Assembly (NCBI RefSeq): GCF_004011095.1
Contig: NZ_CP028129.1
Span: 2,046,001 to 2,110,000, forward strand
Reading direction: 5' to 3'
From: Rathayibacter rathayi
GTDB taxonomy: Bacteria; Actinomycetota; Actinomycetes; Actinomycetales; Microbacteriaceae
DNA: 64,000 nt
Part shown: positions 10,159 through 19,125 of the stretch, piece after piece
How positions within the stretch are numbered: position 1 is the first letter of the stretch
Layout of the letters: each line of letters begins with the position of its first letter
Program-made: the position numbers and the translations under genes
Notes under the pieces: model-generated
What the model saw: the letters and a program-made list of their open reading frames with translations, nothing else
What the model was told of the DNA's origin: nothing
Database searches by the model: none

Positions 10159-11112
10159 ATGACTGGACGCAGCCGCCGCCCCTTCACCACCGCCCTCGCG
10201 ACTGTCGCCGCCGCCGGAGCCGCCGCGGCCACCTGGGGCATCGGCATCGAGCGGACGCTGTTCACCGTTCGGCGCACCTCCTTCGCGGTGCTACCCACGG
10301 GTGCCGAGCCGATCCGCATCCTGCACGTATCGGACCTGCACATGGCGCCGTGGCAGTCGAAGAAGCAGGAGTGGATCCGCTCACTCCTCGCGCTCGACCC
10401 TGACGTCGTCGTCAACACCGGCGACAACCTCGGCCACCGCGACGGCATTCTCGGCATCCGCCGGGCCCTGGAGCCCTTCGCCGGGATCCCCGGCGCCTTC
10501 GTGAACGGCTCGAACGATTACTTCGGCCCGCGAATCAAGAATCCGCTCCGCTACTTCTTTGGTCCTTCCACGAATCCGAAGCAGCACGACATCGTCCTCG
10601 ACACCGAGGGCCTCACCGGCTTCTTCTCCGGCGGACTCGGCTGGGTCGATCTCAACAACCGCGCCGAGAGCATCACTGTGAAGGGCACGCGGATCGAGTT
10701 CTTCGGCGTCGATGACCCGCACATCGGCCTGGACCGCATCGACCTCGTCGCGGGTGCCGTGGACGAGTTGCGCGGCTCGGAGGACGGACCGGCGGGTGTC
10801 AGCATCGGCGTCGCCCACGCGCCCTATCAGCGCGTTCTCGACGACTTCGTCGCTCGCGGAGCCGAGGTGATCCTCGCCGGACACACCCACGGCGGCCAAG
10901 TCTGCGTCCCGGGCTTCGGTGCCCTCGTCACCAACTGCGACCTCCCCCGCGACAAGGTCGCCGGCTCGACGACGTGGACCAGCGGGCGGCGCAGCTCCTA
11001 CCTCAACGTGTCAGCCGGAGTCGGCACGTCCATCTACGCGCCTGTGCGCTTTGCCTGCCGCCCCGAGGTGACGCTCGTGACGCTCGCTCCCTCCGGTGCT
11101 CCCCCCGCCTGA
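10159..11112 (+). CDS. membrane-anchored metallophosphoesterase
   Basis: A 317-residue calcineurin-like phosphoesterase. An N-terminal hydrophobic segment (about 7-31) anchors it to the membrane. Metal-binding motifs are in order: HVSDLHMAP (about 55-63), VVNTGDNLGH (about 88-97), the GSND box near 115 and HTHGGQVCVPGFG near 240-252. Start ATG 10159 has AAGGA upstream. It follows the ponA scar, its usual partner, and precedes tRNA-Pro. Relatives include YkoQ/YpbG-type enzymes acting on lipid-linked or cell-envelope phosphoesters; the substrate here is unknown. Confidence 0.9.
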   Translation: MTGRSRRPFTTALATVAAAGAAAATWGIGIERTLFTVRRTSFAVLPTGAEPIRILHVSDLHMAPWQSKKQEWIRSLLALDPDVVVNTGDNLGHRDGILGIRRALEPFAGIPGAFVNGSNDYFGPRIKNPLRYFFGPSTNPKQHDIVLDTEGLTGFFSGGLGWVDLNNRAESITVKGTRIEFFGVDDPHIGLDRIDLVAGAVDELRGSEDGPAGVSIGVAHAPYQRVLDDFVARGAEVILAGHTHGGQVCVPGFGALVTNCDLPRDKVAGSTTWTSGRRSSYLNVSAGVGTSIYAPVRFACRPEVTLVTLAPSGAPPA

Positions 11113-11145
11113 CGACGGGTGTCCGACAGCGCCCCGAGAATCGGC

Positions 11146-11151
11146 TACTAT
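11146..11151 (+). promoter_or_regulatory. -10 box of the tRNA-Pro gene
   Basis: TACTAT fits the actinobacterial -10 consensus TANNNT and lies 38 bases before the tRNA, a normal distance for a tRNA leader. Confidence 0.55.
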
Positions 11152-11189
11152 TGTCGAGGCTCGTGAGCGGTTCTCCGTGACGAGCACAC

Positions 11190-11263
11190 CGGGGTGTGGC
11201 GCAGCTTGGTAGCGCGCCTCGTTCGGGACGAGGAGGTCGTGGGTTCGAATCCCGCTACCCCGA
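11190..11263 (+). tRNA. tRNA-Pro (anticodon CGG)
   Basis: A full cloverleaf can be drawn: acceptor arms cggggtg and taccccg, D stem gcgc, anticodon stem cctcg/cgagg around loop ttcggga (anticodon CGG), and T arm gtggg-ttcgaat-cccgc. 74 bases without an encoded CCA. It reads CCG codons, frequent in this high-GC genome. Confidence 0.96.
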
Positions 11264-11270
11264 CCGGTGA

Positions 11271-11306
11271 GAAGCCCGGCCAGGATCCATGATCCGGCCG
11301 GGCTTC
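11271..11306 (+). terminator. terminator after tRNA-Pro
   Basis: A perfect 11-base stem, gaagcccggcc and ggccgggcttc, with a 14-base loop, starting seven bases after the tRNA. Confidence 0.8.
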
Positions 11307-11482
11307 GTCGTTGACCGGCCGCACAGCCTCGCCGCTCGCGAGCCTCCGGAGTCGCTTCCCGCCTCCCCGCGCGCCTTTCACATCTTCCTCAGCGCCTCTC
11401 GGCCTGGTTCCAGCGGCAACGGGTCAGACTGATCTTCCGTCGATGTCGTCGACTCTGCCCGCCGCTCGACGAGAGGAGCACC

Positions 11483-11998
11483 GTGCCCCGGTCGCTCACC
11501 CGCCTCACCCTCGCCATCGGCGTGCCCTACCTCATCGCACTCACCATGATCGCCTTCTGGCCGACGCCCGTCGATGCCGGCATGAGAGACGACCTCGACC
11601 AAGTGAGCTCGTGGTTCTCCCGGCACCACCTTCCCCGGGTCGACTACGCCGTCCTCGAGGCCAGCGCCAACATCGCCCTCTTCGTCCCCCTGGGACTGCT
11701 CCTGGCCCTCAACCTGCGCCCTCGGTTCGCGTGGGTCGCGGTCGTCGTCGGCGCCCTGGTGAGCTGGCTGATCGAGACCGGACAGCTGCTGTTCCTCTCG
11801 GCCCGCTACGCAAGCCTGCAGGACGTGGCGATGAACACCTCGGGGGCCCTGCTCGGCGCTATGGTCGGCGTTCTGCTGCGGATCATCGTCCACGCGACGG
11901 GACGCCGGAGGGCTGCCGAGCGGGACGACGCTTTCGCGCACATCCCCCTCCGCGGCGCCTCCGGCGTCGTGGCGGATCACCCGAGCCGCATCCTCTAA
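11483..11998 (+). CDS. VanZ family membrane protein
   Basis: A 171-residue VanZ-like protein. Hydrophobic segments are at about 6-24 (LTLAIGVPYLIALTMIAFW), 58-74 (SANIALFVPLGLLLALNL), 80-100 and 120-140. The motifs EASANIALFVPLG, SWLIETGQ and DVAMNTSGALLGA match the VanZ/phosphotransbutyrylase-like integral membrane family. VanZ gives low-level teicoplanin resistance in enterococci, but the chromosomal actinobacterial members have no known function. GTG 11483 is preceded by GAGAGGAG. A hydrophilic tail of about 30 residues follows the last helix. Single gene, convergent with ugd. Confidence 0.85.
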   Translation: MPRSLTRLTLAIGVPYLIALTMIAFWPTPVDAGMRDDLDQVSSWFSRHHLPRVDYAVLEASANIALFVPLGLLLALNLRPRFAWVAVVVGALVSWLIETGQLLFLSARYASLQDVAMNTSGALLGAMVGVLLRIIVHATGRRRAAERDDAFAHIPLRGASGVVADHPSRIL

Positions 11999-12023
11999 GA
12001 GAGCGGCACCGGGCCCGGGTGGG

Positions 12024-13328
12024 TCAGCGACCGAGGCCGCGGTACTCCCAGCCGGCCGCTCGCCAGGCCGCCGGGTCCAGGCAGTTGCGCCCGTCCACGA
12101 GGAAGGTGTTGGCCACCTTCGTCGCGGTGACGGCCGGGTCGAGGGCGCGGAACTGCTTCCACTCCGTGACGACGACCACAGCATCGGCACCGGTCACTGC
12201 CTCGTCGACGTCGCTCGTGTAGGTGAGCTCGGGGTAGCGGCGACGCGAGTTCTCGATTGCCTCTGGGTCGGTCGCGACGACCAGCGCGCCGAGGGCGTGC
12301 AGGCGCGTCGCCACGTCGAGCGACGGCGAGTCGCGGATGTCGTCCGACTCGGGCTTGAACGCCAGGCCCAGCACCGCGATGCGGCGCCCCTCGACGGAGC
12401 CGCCGAGGCCCTCGGTCACGAGATCGACGACACGCTGGCGTCGGCGCAGGTTGATCGCGTCGACCTCCTTGAGGAAGGCGACCGAGCCGCCCACACCGAG
12501 CTCGTCGGCTCGCGCAGAGAAGGCCCGGATGTCCTTCGGAAGGCAGCCGCCACCGAAGCCGATGCCGGCGTTGAGGAAGCGGCGGCCGATGCGCACGTCG
12601 TAGCCGATCGCGTCGGCGAGCTGGGTGACGTCGGCGCCGGTGACCTCGGCGATCTCGGCGATCGCGTTGATGAACGAGATCTTGGTGGCGAGGAAAGCGT
12701 TGGCCGAGACCTTCACCAGCTCGGCGGTGGCGTAGTCGGTCACCACCAGCGGAGTCTCGGCGGCGAGCGCGGTCGCGTAGACCTCGTCGAGGGTCGCCTT
12801 GGCCCTCGCTCCGGCCTCGCCCTCGGGCACGCCGTAGACCAGGCGGTCGGGGCTGATCGTGTCCTGCACGGCGAAGCCCTCGCGGAGGAACTCGGGGTTC
12901 CAGGCGAGCGTCGCGCCGGAGGACGCGATGCGCCCGGCCAGGCGCGCGGCGGTGCCGACGGGGACCGTCGACTTCCCGACCACCAGGGAGTCGGCGCCCA
13001 CATGCGGCAGGAGGCCGTCGATCGCCGAATCGACGTAGGTCATGTCGGCGGCGTTCTCGCCCGGCTTCTGGGGCGTGCCGACGGCAACGAAGTGCACCGC
13101 GGCGCCGGCCGCAGCGGCCATGTCGGTCGAGAAGCGCAGGCGGCCGGAGGCGACTCCGGAGGACAGCAGCTCGGGTAGGCCCGGCTCGAAGAACGGCGCG
13201 GTGCCGGCGGCGAGAGCGTCGATCTTCTTCTGGTCCACGTCGATGCCAATGACGTCGTGGCCGAGCTCGGCCATGGCGGCGGCGTGGACGGCACCAAGGT
13301 AGCCACAGCCGATGACAGAAAGCTTCAC
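12024..13328 (-). CDS. UDP-glucose 6-dehydrogenase
   Basis: Oxidises UDP-glucose to UDP-glucuronate with two NAD+, providing a precursor for acidic exopolysaccharide. 434 residues. The Rossmann motif GCGYLGAVHAA lies at the N-terminus; the catalytic nucleophile is C262 in GIGFGGGCLPKDIRAF; LGLAFKPESDDIRDSPS marks the C-terminal NAD-dependent domain. GTG 13328 (VKLSVIGCGYLG) was chosen because GGAG lies eight bases upstream. It lies at the edge of a capsule gene block on the same strand, which supports a role in polysaccharide synthesis; UDP-glucuronate could also feed UDP-xylose or other sugars. Confidence 0.94.
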   Translation of the reverse strand: MKLSVIGCGYLGAVHAAAMAELGHDVIGIDVDQKKIDALAAGTAPFFEPGLPELLSSGVASGRLRFSTDMAAAAGAAVHFVAVGTPQKPGENAADMTYVDSAIDGLLPHVGADSLVVGKSTVPVGTAARLAGRIASSGATLAWNPEFLREGFAVQDTISPDRLVYGVPEGEAGARAKATLDEVYATALAAETPLVVTDYATAELVKVSANAFLATKISFINAIAEIAEVTGADVTQLADAIGYDVRIGRRFLNAGIGFGGGCLPKDIRAFSARADELGVGGSVAFLKEVDAINLRRRQRVVDLVTEGLGGSVEGRRIAVLGLAFKPESDDIRDSPSLDVATRLHALGALVVATDPEAIENSRRRYPELTYTSDVDEAVTGADAVVVVTEWKQFRALDPAVTATKVANTFLVDGRNCLDPAAWRAAGWEYRGLGR

Positions 13329-13426
13329 AGGGGGGTCTCCGAATCGGGACAGGCTCGTGTCGCGGTCGCGACGGTGAGGAGGAGCGATGTGATGCGGCAA
13401 GGCGTCGGCGCGCCGGTGGCGCGCGA

Positions 13427-14098
13427 CTACCGCCGCGCCAATGCTCTCAGATCACGGGAGACGTCAGCGACAGCGGCAGAGATCTGCGTGGCGACTCGTT
13501 CGTGTACGGCCTCGCTTCGGCCGATCGGGTCCTCGATGTCGTCGCCCTCGCCGCGCGGCGCACGCCCACGGTGGGCGGCGGCCAGCCGCACGACGGCGCG
13601 GAGTCGAGCCGCCGGGTCCTCGACGGACGGCAACGGAACCTCGCGCAGGACGAACGGAAATACTCGCGCGAACTCGAGCAGAGTAAATCCGCGAAGCAGC
13701 AGTGACGGGAAGCGTCGGGAAGCGTCGACCAGGTGGTCGCGGGTCATCGTGAGCAGGAGGTCGGCCCCGCCGACGACCGCCTCGTCGAGCACCGCACTGC
13801 TGTGAGCCGCCGGGTCACCACCGTGCTGCGTAGAGAATCGCGCCGAGACCGGGTCCATCGGCAGGCCGGGGCGGGTCCTGACTCCGGCGCTGGTGAAGGC
13901 GAAGAGCGGACCCCCGTTCGGGGAGGTCACTTCGGCGAGCGCGGCGCGCAGCAGCTGCTCGGACATCGGCGACCGACAAATGTTGCCGGTGCAGACGGAC
14001 AGCACAGTGAAGACCGGTGCGGCGGAGGCGGCGACCGGCTCGTCCGGTCGCCAGCTCCGTCGAGTGGGGCGGGCGGAATCGTCTCCCGGCAGGATCAT
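13427..14098 (-). CDS. low-molecular-weight protein tyrosine phosphatase
   Basis: A 223-residue phosphatase with the signature VCTGNICRSPMSEQ: nucleophile C36 and R42 (CX5R), and a later DDIEDPIGRS whose Asp-Pro supplies the general acid. Longer than the usual 150-190 residues because of a 28-residue N-terminal extension. It lies ten bases after the tyrosine autokinase gene, the standard pairing in which the phosphatase (Wzb type) dephosphorylates the C-terminal tyrosines of the kinase (Wzc type) to control polymer length and export. The ATG 14098 frame is taken; an internal start nearer the conserved core cannot be excluded. Confidence 0.92.
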   Translation of the reverse strand: MILPGDDSARPTRRSWRPDEPVAASAAPVFTVLSVCTGNICRSPMSEQLLRAALAEVTSPNGGPLFAFTSAGVRTRPGLPMDPVSARFSTQHGGDPAAHSSAVLDEAVVGGADLLLTMTRDHLVDASRRFPSLLLRGFTLLEFARVFPFVLREVPLPSVEDPAARLRAVVRLAAAHRGRAPRGEGDDIEDPIGRSEAVHERVATQISAAVADVSRDLRALARR

Positions 14099-14108
14099 CG
14101 CGGGGCGC

Positions 14109-15575
14109 TCAGGCCGAGGTCGGCGCGGGCTCGGCCTCGACGGCCGTGTCCGGGCGGGCGCCCGATCGCTCGGACCCGTAGTAGCTCGTGTAGTAGTAGC
14201 CGTAACCTCGGCCGACCTGACCGCGCGCGGGCACGCGGTTGAGGATCACGCCGAGGGTGTGGCCGCTGACCCGCTCGAGGTTCTGGATCGCCTTGCCGAG
14301 TTCGTCCGTCGTCGTCTTACCGGCCGAGATCACGACGAGCGCACCGTCGGTCCGGGCGGTGAGGATGGCGCCGTCGGTGACCGGGAGCAGCGGCGGCGCG
14401 TCGACGATCACGATGGCCTCCCGAGCGATCTCGTGCAGCAGGATGTCCATCCCGTTGGAACCGAGAAGCTCGGACGGGTTCGGCGGGATCGAGCCCGCGC
14501 CGAGGACCCAGAGGTTCCCGGAGGGACCCCACGGCTGCAAGACATCCTGCAGTTCGGCTTTGCCGATGAGCAGATCGGTCAGACCCACGCCCGGCACGAG
14601 GCCGAAGGACTTGGCGACGGTGGGCTTGCGGAGGTCGCCGTCGACCACGACGGTGCGCTGACCCGAGGCGGCGAGGGTGACCGCGAGGTTCGCGGTCACG
14701 GTCGACTTGCCGTCGGAGGGCAGCGGGCTTGTCACGACGATGATCCGCGGCGGGCTGTCGATGTTCATGAACTGCAGATTGGTGCGCAGCTCACGAAGAG
14801 ACTCCGCGAGGGCGTGCTTGCCGTCGGCCTTCACGTAGTCGGTGGTGTCGGCCTCGGGGACGATGCGGTTGGTCTCGCTCAGGCGCTTGTCGACGGGAAG
14901 CGTGCCGACGACGGGCAGATCGAACAGTCGCTCGACCATCTCTGCGGTACGGATGCGACGGTCGAGGGTGTTGCGAACGAAGGCGTAGACCAGGCCGAGG
15001 ACGAGGCCGACGAGCGCGCCGACCGCGAGGACGAGGCGCAGGTTGGGGAATGCCGGTGCCGACGGAAGCGCGGCGGTCTGCAGAACGGTGAGGGTGACGG
15101 TGTCGCCCACTCCCGTCTCCTGATTGACCTGCTGCACCTTCGTGGCGATCGCCGAGACCCACGCGTCGGCGAGCTTTTGCGCACCTTCGGGCGTGGAGGC
15201 GGTGGCACTGACCTTCATCACCGGGGCGACGGTGTCGGGCTGCACGGTGATCGCCGAGATCAGCGCGGCGGGCGAGACGTCGAGACCGAGGCTGTCGATC
15301 GCGATCTGCGCGACGTCGCGCGAGGTTGCGATGGGGACGTAGGTCGCGAGATTCGACTTGGCGACCGTCTGCGCGATCTGCTGCGTGTAGATCGCCTGGC
15401 TGTCATCGCTGCCGCCGCCGCCAGTGGCGACCGAGACGAGACCCTGCGAATCGGCGACGTAACGTGGCTTCTGCGTCAGCGACCAGCCGAAGGCAACGAC
15501 TGTGCCGAGGAGGATCGCCGCAACGATCGGGATCCAGTGGTCGCGGAGCAGCCGGAGGACGTCTCGAAGTTCCAC
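14109..15575 (-). CDS. polysaccharide co-polymerase/tyrosine autokinase
   Basis: A fused chain-length regulator and bacterial tyrosine kinase (Wzc/CapAB type), 488 residues. The N-terminal Wzz domain has transmembrane helices at about 14-34 and 179-200. The cytoplasmic kinase has Walker A SPLPSDGKST with K290, Walker A' VVVDGDLRKP at 309-318 and Walker B VIVDAPP at 389-395. The C-terminus carries a tyrosine cluster (GYGYYYTSYYG, 457-467), the expected autophosphorylation site. It precedes its cognate phosphatase and follows the HPr-kinase-like and sugar transferase genes, so it belongs to an exopolysaccharide assembly operon. Confidence 0.94.
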   Translation of the reverse strand: MELRDVLRLLRDHWIPIVAAILLGTVVAFGWSLTQKPRYVADSQGLVSVATGGGGSDDSQAIYTQQIAQTVAKSNLATYVPIATSRDVAQIAIDSLGLDVSPAALISAITVQPDTVAPVMKVSATASTPEGAQKLADAWVSAIATKVQQVNQETGVGDTVTLTVLQTAALPSAPAFPNLRLVLAVGALVGLVLGLVYAFVRNTLDRRIRTAEMVERLFDLPVVGTLPVDKRLSETNRIVPEADTTDYVKADGKHALAESLRELRTNLQFMNIDSPPRIIVVTSPLPSDGKSTVTANLAVTLAASGQRTVVVDGDLRKPTVAKSFGLVPGVGLTDLLIGKAELQDVLQPWGPSGNLWVLGAGSIPPNPSELLGSNGMDILLHEIAREAIVIVDAPPLLPVTDGAILTARTDGALVVISAGKTTTDELGKAIQNLERVSGHTLGVILNRVPARGQVGRGYGYYYTSYYGSERSGARPDTAVEAEPAPTSA

Positions 15576-15676
15576 GGAGTCAGATTCCTTCGCTGGTACG
15601 GATCACGCGGCGGACGCCGGGGACATGTTCTTCCGAATTCTGACACAGGGCTCCACGAGCCTCGACGTGAGGCGCG

Positions 15677-16858
15677 TCATACGTGCCACCCGTCGGGGGT
15701 TGGCCCCGGCGGAGCCCCTCTCGTGATCACGCGCAGGCCCTCGAGCTCGACCAGGGCCGCCTCGACGACGGCCGTGGCGTCGACCCCGGGTGGCGGCGGA
15801 CCGGCCTCGTCGAGGACCGCGGCGACGAGGCCGTCAACGTCCATTCCGCTGCCGAGGTGCCGCCAGACGATCGGCCCGATGCCGGAGAGGCGCACGAGGG
15901 TGTCCTCGCAGAACACGAGCAACTGCCCGTCGGGAAGCGCGATCACATCGTCGGCGGGGGCGCGCAGGACCGAGCCGGGGCGCGCCTCCTGGAGCGGCTC
16001 GAGCGGGAGGGCGAGGACCTCGCTCCAGATCGCCGGAGCGTGGGCACCGAGAGTGTCGAACGCCTCCTCGACCAGCGGAACGACACTGCCGGCCTCGGAG
16101 TAGACCAAGCGCCGGACGCCGCCGAGACCGGTCAGCGTGCGGACGAGGTCGGCGATCGGGCGCGGACGAGCCGAGAGGTAGGACGTCTGCGGCACAAGAT
16201 CCTCGATCGCCTCCATCGGGTCGACGTCCTCGAGGAAGGGCGTCCCGACTCCGTCCCGGCGCTCGAGTAGGACGACTCCGGCGAGCCGTAGCGGCACCTC
16301 CGGGACCGGCCGCAGCGAGAGCGAGCCGGGCGCGAGCTGAGCCTTGGGCGCGGAGCCGGTCAGCGGCTTCACCGACAGCGGCTTGGGGTAGGGCAGGACG
16401 CGGCCGTCGGGGGTCATGGCGACCGTCTCGTCCGTCACGTAGCCGAAACGGAGGCCGAGTGTCCGCGCGATCGTGGTCTTGCCGGTTCCGGATGCCGCGA
16501 CGAAGGCGAGCACGCGGCCGGAGTCGTCGGCGATCCCGCACGCGTGCAGCATCAGCAGGTCGCTGCGCCGGGCGCCGATCGCCTCGACGGTGAGGGTCGA
16601 GGTGAGCGACTCCTCCAGTTGCTCGAGGGTGGCACTCGAGACTCGTGGCGAGTCGTCGAGCGAGGCTGAGGGAGTTGCGGCCACCTCGGCGAGGACGTCC
16701 CGCGCCTCATCGTCCGGCTCCGCGGCGCAAGACGCCCAACTGTCGGCAATGCGCGCCGCGTCCTCGTCGCTGACGCCGCCGCCGAAGACGACTCGGAACG
16801 GGGTCTCGAGCACCGAGACGGACAGTGTGCGGGGCTCTCGGGCCCTGACGGCGACCAT
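15677..16858 (-). CDS. HPr-kinase/PqqD-like protein of polysaccharide locus
   Basis: A 393-residue protein with two parts. Around residues 120-145 the P-loop AASGTGKTTIARTLGLRFG (K127) and following VTDETVAM resemble the nucleotide site of HPr kinase/phosphorylase. The C-terminal part (about 320-393: IALPDGQLLVFCEDTLVRLSGIGPIVWRHL) resembles PqqD-type peptide-binding folds. Such fusions occur beside sugar transferase genes in actinobacteria; function unknown. Its ATG overlaps the stop of the sugar transferase gene as TGATG. HPr kinase itself phosphorylates a PTS protein, but no PTS genes are here, so a capsule-linked or peptide-modification role is only inferred. Confidence 0.75.
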   Translation of the reverse strand: MVAVRAREPRTLSVSVLETPFRVVFGGGVSDEDAARIADSWASCAAEPDDEARDVLAEVAATPSASLDDSPRVSSATLEQLEESLTSTLTVEAIGARRSDLLMLHACGIADDSGRVLAFVAASGTGKTTIARTLGLRFGYVTDETVAMTPDGRVLPYPKPLSVKPLTGSAPKAQLAPGSLSLRPVPEVPLRLAGVVLLERRDGVGTPFLEDVDPMEAIEDLVPQTSYLSARPRPIADLVRTLTGLGGVRRLVYSEAGSVVPLVEEAFDTLGAHAPAIWSEVLALPLEPLQEARPGSVLRAPADDVIALPDGQLLVFCEDTLVRLSGIGPIVWRHLGSGMDVDGLVAAVLDEAGPPPPGVDATAVVEAALVELEGLRVITRGAPPGPTPDGWHV

Positions 16859-18402
16859 CAGTACGCTCCGTCGCGGGCGAGCACAGCGCGCGCGGTCTTG
16901 AAGAGGATGACGATGTCGCCGGTCATCGACCAGTTCTCGACGTAGTAGAGGTCGAGGCGGACGGTGTCCTCCCACGAGAGGTTCGAGCGACCGCTGACCT
17001 GCCAGAGGCCGGTGATGCCCGGCTTCATCAGGAAGCGGCGGTGCACATGCTCCTCGTATTGCTCGACCTCGCGGGCCAGCGGCGGCCGCGGGCCGATCAA
17101 CGACATGTCGCCGCGGAAGACGTTGAGGAACTGCGGCAGCTCGTCGAGGCTGAAGCGGCGCAGAATCGCACCGACGCGGGTGACCCGCGGGTCCTTTGCC
17201 ATTTTGAAGAGGATCGAGTTCCCCTCCGCGCCCTGCTGCGACGCGAGAGCGGCCAGACGAGCCTCGGCGTCAACCACCATCGAGCGGAACTTGAGCATTT
17301 CGAATGTCGCTCCGTTCAACCCGATGCGCTCCTGACGGAAGAGCACCGGCCCGGGGCTGGTGATCGTGACCAGCACGGCGACCACCACGAGGACCGGCGC
17401 GCTGAGGATGATCAGCATCGTCGAGGCGAGGATGTCGAACAGGCGCTTGGCGAAGCGCTGGCGTCCGTCGAACCGTGGGGTCTCCACATGGATCAGCGGC
17501 AGACCGGCGACCGGGCGCGTGTGGATGCGGGGGCCGCCGATGTCGGTGAGGCTCGGCGCGACGACCAGGTGCTCGCGCCCCGGCTCGAGCGTCCAGCTCA
17601 ACTCACGGATCCGCTGCGGAGCGAGCTCGTCCGAACTCGTAACAACCACCGTGTCGGCGCCGGTGGCGTCCATGACCGCGCGAACCCCGTCGATCCCGGT
17701 GAAGCCGTGGACCGCGAGGCCCGACAACTCCTGTTCGCTCTCCAGGGCGTCCGCCCCGCCGATCGACGTGGAGACGGCGCCGACGAGCTTGTAGCCCGCC
17801 TCGGTGCCGCGCCGGAGTTCGCGCGCGGTGTGCAGGACGCTCGCGCGGGAACCGAGCAACACGACCTGGCTTGAGGAGCGGCCCAAGCGGCGCTGCCGGG
17901 TGAGCCAGGAGCGCCAGACCAGACGGCCGACGCAGATCAACACGATCCCGGCGGGGAACGCCGTGATGATGTAGCCACGCGCCAGCAGGATCTGCAGCAG
18001 GTAAGCGATGATCGCGACGATGCCGAAGAGCCAGATCGACGCGTCGACGACACGGCGGTACTCGACGTAGCCTGTGCCGACGATCCGCCGGTCACGGGTG
18101 TCGAAGACCTGGAGGGCGAGCAGCCAGCCGACCGAGAGGGCGACGGACACCCAGGTGTAGCTGACGGCGATGTCCGCGGGATTCTGGAAGCCCACGTCGG
18201 AGTTGAGGTTCAGGTCGAACCAGAAGAACTGCGTCCCGAAGACGGAGAGGACGATGGCGACGACGTCCGTGATCAGCAGCCGACGCCGGTAGTCCTGCTC
18301 CCACGACGGTCGACGCTTCGGCGATGTTCCTTGCGCCGTCATCGATTTCCCCGACCTTTCCTGCTGCTCCGAAAGGCGTACTTCCGTTTCCGGTGTTGTC
18401 AC
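16858..18402 (-). CDS. polyprenyl-phosphate sugar-1-phosphate transferase
   Basis: Initiating glycosyltransferase of exopolysaccharide synthesis; it transfers sugar-1-phosphate to undecaprenyl phosphate in the membrane. 514 residues. Four predicted membrane helices lie in the N-terminal 170 residues, then a CoA-binding-like domain (VVLLGSRASVLHTAREL), then the catalytic domain from about 318 beginning with a helix (KRLFDILASTMLIILSAPVLV). Conserved motifs are MLKFRSM, RFSLDELPQFLNVFRGDMSLIGPRP and KPGITGLWQVSGRS. GTG 18402 has no good ribosome site; ATG 18342 (MTAQGTSPKRRPS) preceded by GGGGA is an alternative. First gene of the minus-strand capsule block. Confidence 0.93.
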   Translation of the reverse strand: MTTPETEVRLSEQQERSGKSMTAQGTSPKRRPSWEQDYRRRLLITDVVAIVLSVFGTQFFWFDLNLNSDVGFQNPADIAVSYTWVSVALSVGWLLALQVFDTRDRRIVGTGYVEYRRVVDASIWLFGIVAIIAYLLQILLARGYIITAFPAGIVLICVGRLVWRSWLTRQRRLGRSSSQVVLLGSRASVLHTARELRRGTEAGYKLVGAVSTSIGGADALESEQELSGLAVHGFTGIDGVRAVMDATGADTVVVTSSDELAPQRIRELSWTLEPGREHLVVAPSLTDIGGPRIHTRPVAGLPLIHVETPRFDGRQRFAKRLFDILASTMLIILSAPVLVVVAVLVTITSPGPVLFRQERIGLNGATFEMLKFRSMVVDAEARLAALASQQGAEGNSILFKMAKDPRVTRVGAILRRFSLDELPQFLNVFRGDMSLIGPRPPLAREVEQYEEHVHRRFLMKPGITGLWQVSGRSNLSWEDTVRLDLYYVENWSMTGDIVILFKTARAVLARDGAY

Positions 18403-18467
18403 GTCGCCAGGCTACCCATCTTCCTCGTTTCCGATGGGTGTCGGCCAGACGAGAGATGGTCCACCGG

Positions 18468-19076
18468 TCAGTCACGGAGCCGACCGCGGCTCTCCTGGAG
18501 GTAGCAGGCGCCACACAGGGACTCGTATGTGACCGCCGCGCCGTCGATCGCGACCTGGTCGCCGTCGAACACGAAACGGCCGTCGAGGACGCGCCCGTTG
18601 AAGATCGCTTTGCGCCCACACCGGCAGATCGTCTTCAGCTCCTCGAGGCTGTGGGCGATCTCGAGGAGCCGCCGACTACCCGGAAAGGCGACGGTGCGAA
18701 AGTCCGTCCGGATGCCGTAGGCCAGCACGGGGACGTTCTCGAGGATGGCGATCCGGAGCAGGTCATCCACCTGCGACTCGGGCAGGAACTGTGCCTCGTC
18801 GACGAGGAGGGCGCTGATGTCGCGTGCCGACTCGGCCAGGACACGGGCCCGTGCGGCAGTGAAGACGGCGATCGGATCACCGTCGGGCTCGAACAGGACG
18901 TCCACCGAACGGGTGACACCCAGCCGCGACACGATCAGCGTGTCACCCTTCGTATCGACGGCGGGTTTGGCCACCAACACCCGGTGGCCTCGCTCCTCGT
19001 AGTTGTACGCGGCCTGCAGGAGCGACGTGCTCTTCCCACTGTTCATCGCTCCGTAACGGAAGTACAGCTTCGCCAT
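18468..19076 (-). CDS. tdk: thymidine kinase
   Basis: Type II thymidine kinase of 202 residues that phosphorylates salvaged thymidine. P-loop GAMNSGKST at 9-17; catalytic glutamate in LLVDEAQFL; lasso region YGIRTDFRTVAFPGS; the zinc-binding structural cysteines CRCG and CGAC near the C-terminus. ATG 19076 begins directly at the conserved AKLYFRYGAMNSGK. Single gene, 49 bases downstream of the LuxR regulator gene on the same strand. Confidence 0.96.
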   Translation of the reverse strand: MAKLYFRYGAMNSGKSTSLLQAAYNYEERGHRVLVAKPAVDTKGDTLIVSRLGVTRSVDVLFEPDGDPIAVFTAARARVLAESARDISALLVDEAQFLPESQVDDLLRIAILENVPVLAYGIRTDFRTVAFPGSRRLLEIAHSLEELKTICRCGRKAIFNGRVLDGRFVFDGDQVAIDGAAVTYESLCGACYLQESRGRLRD

Positions 19077-19125
19077 CAGGTCTCCTCACGGCGAGTGCGG
19101 AGGAGGCTCGGCGACTGCGCGGCGC

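Noticed and set aside
11148..11381. Open frame antisense to tRNA-Pro giving GVAGFEPTTSSSRTRR
   Set aside because: This is the well-known artefact of translating the reverse strand of a tRNA; no ribosome site or other support.
13893..16103. Long plus-strand frame antisense to the tyrosine kinase gene
   Set aside because: Shadow of a well-supported minus-strand gene; no motifs or ribosome site.
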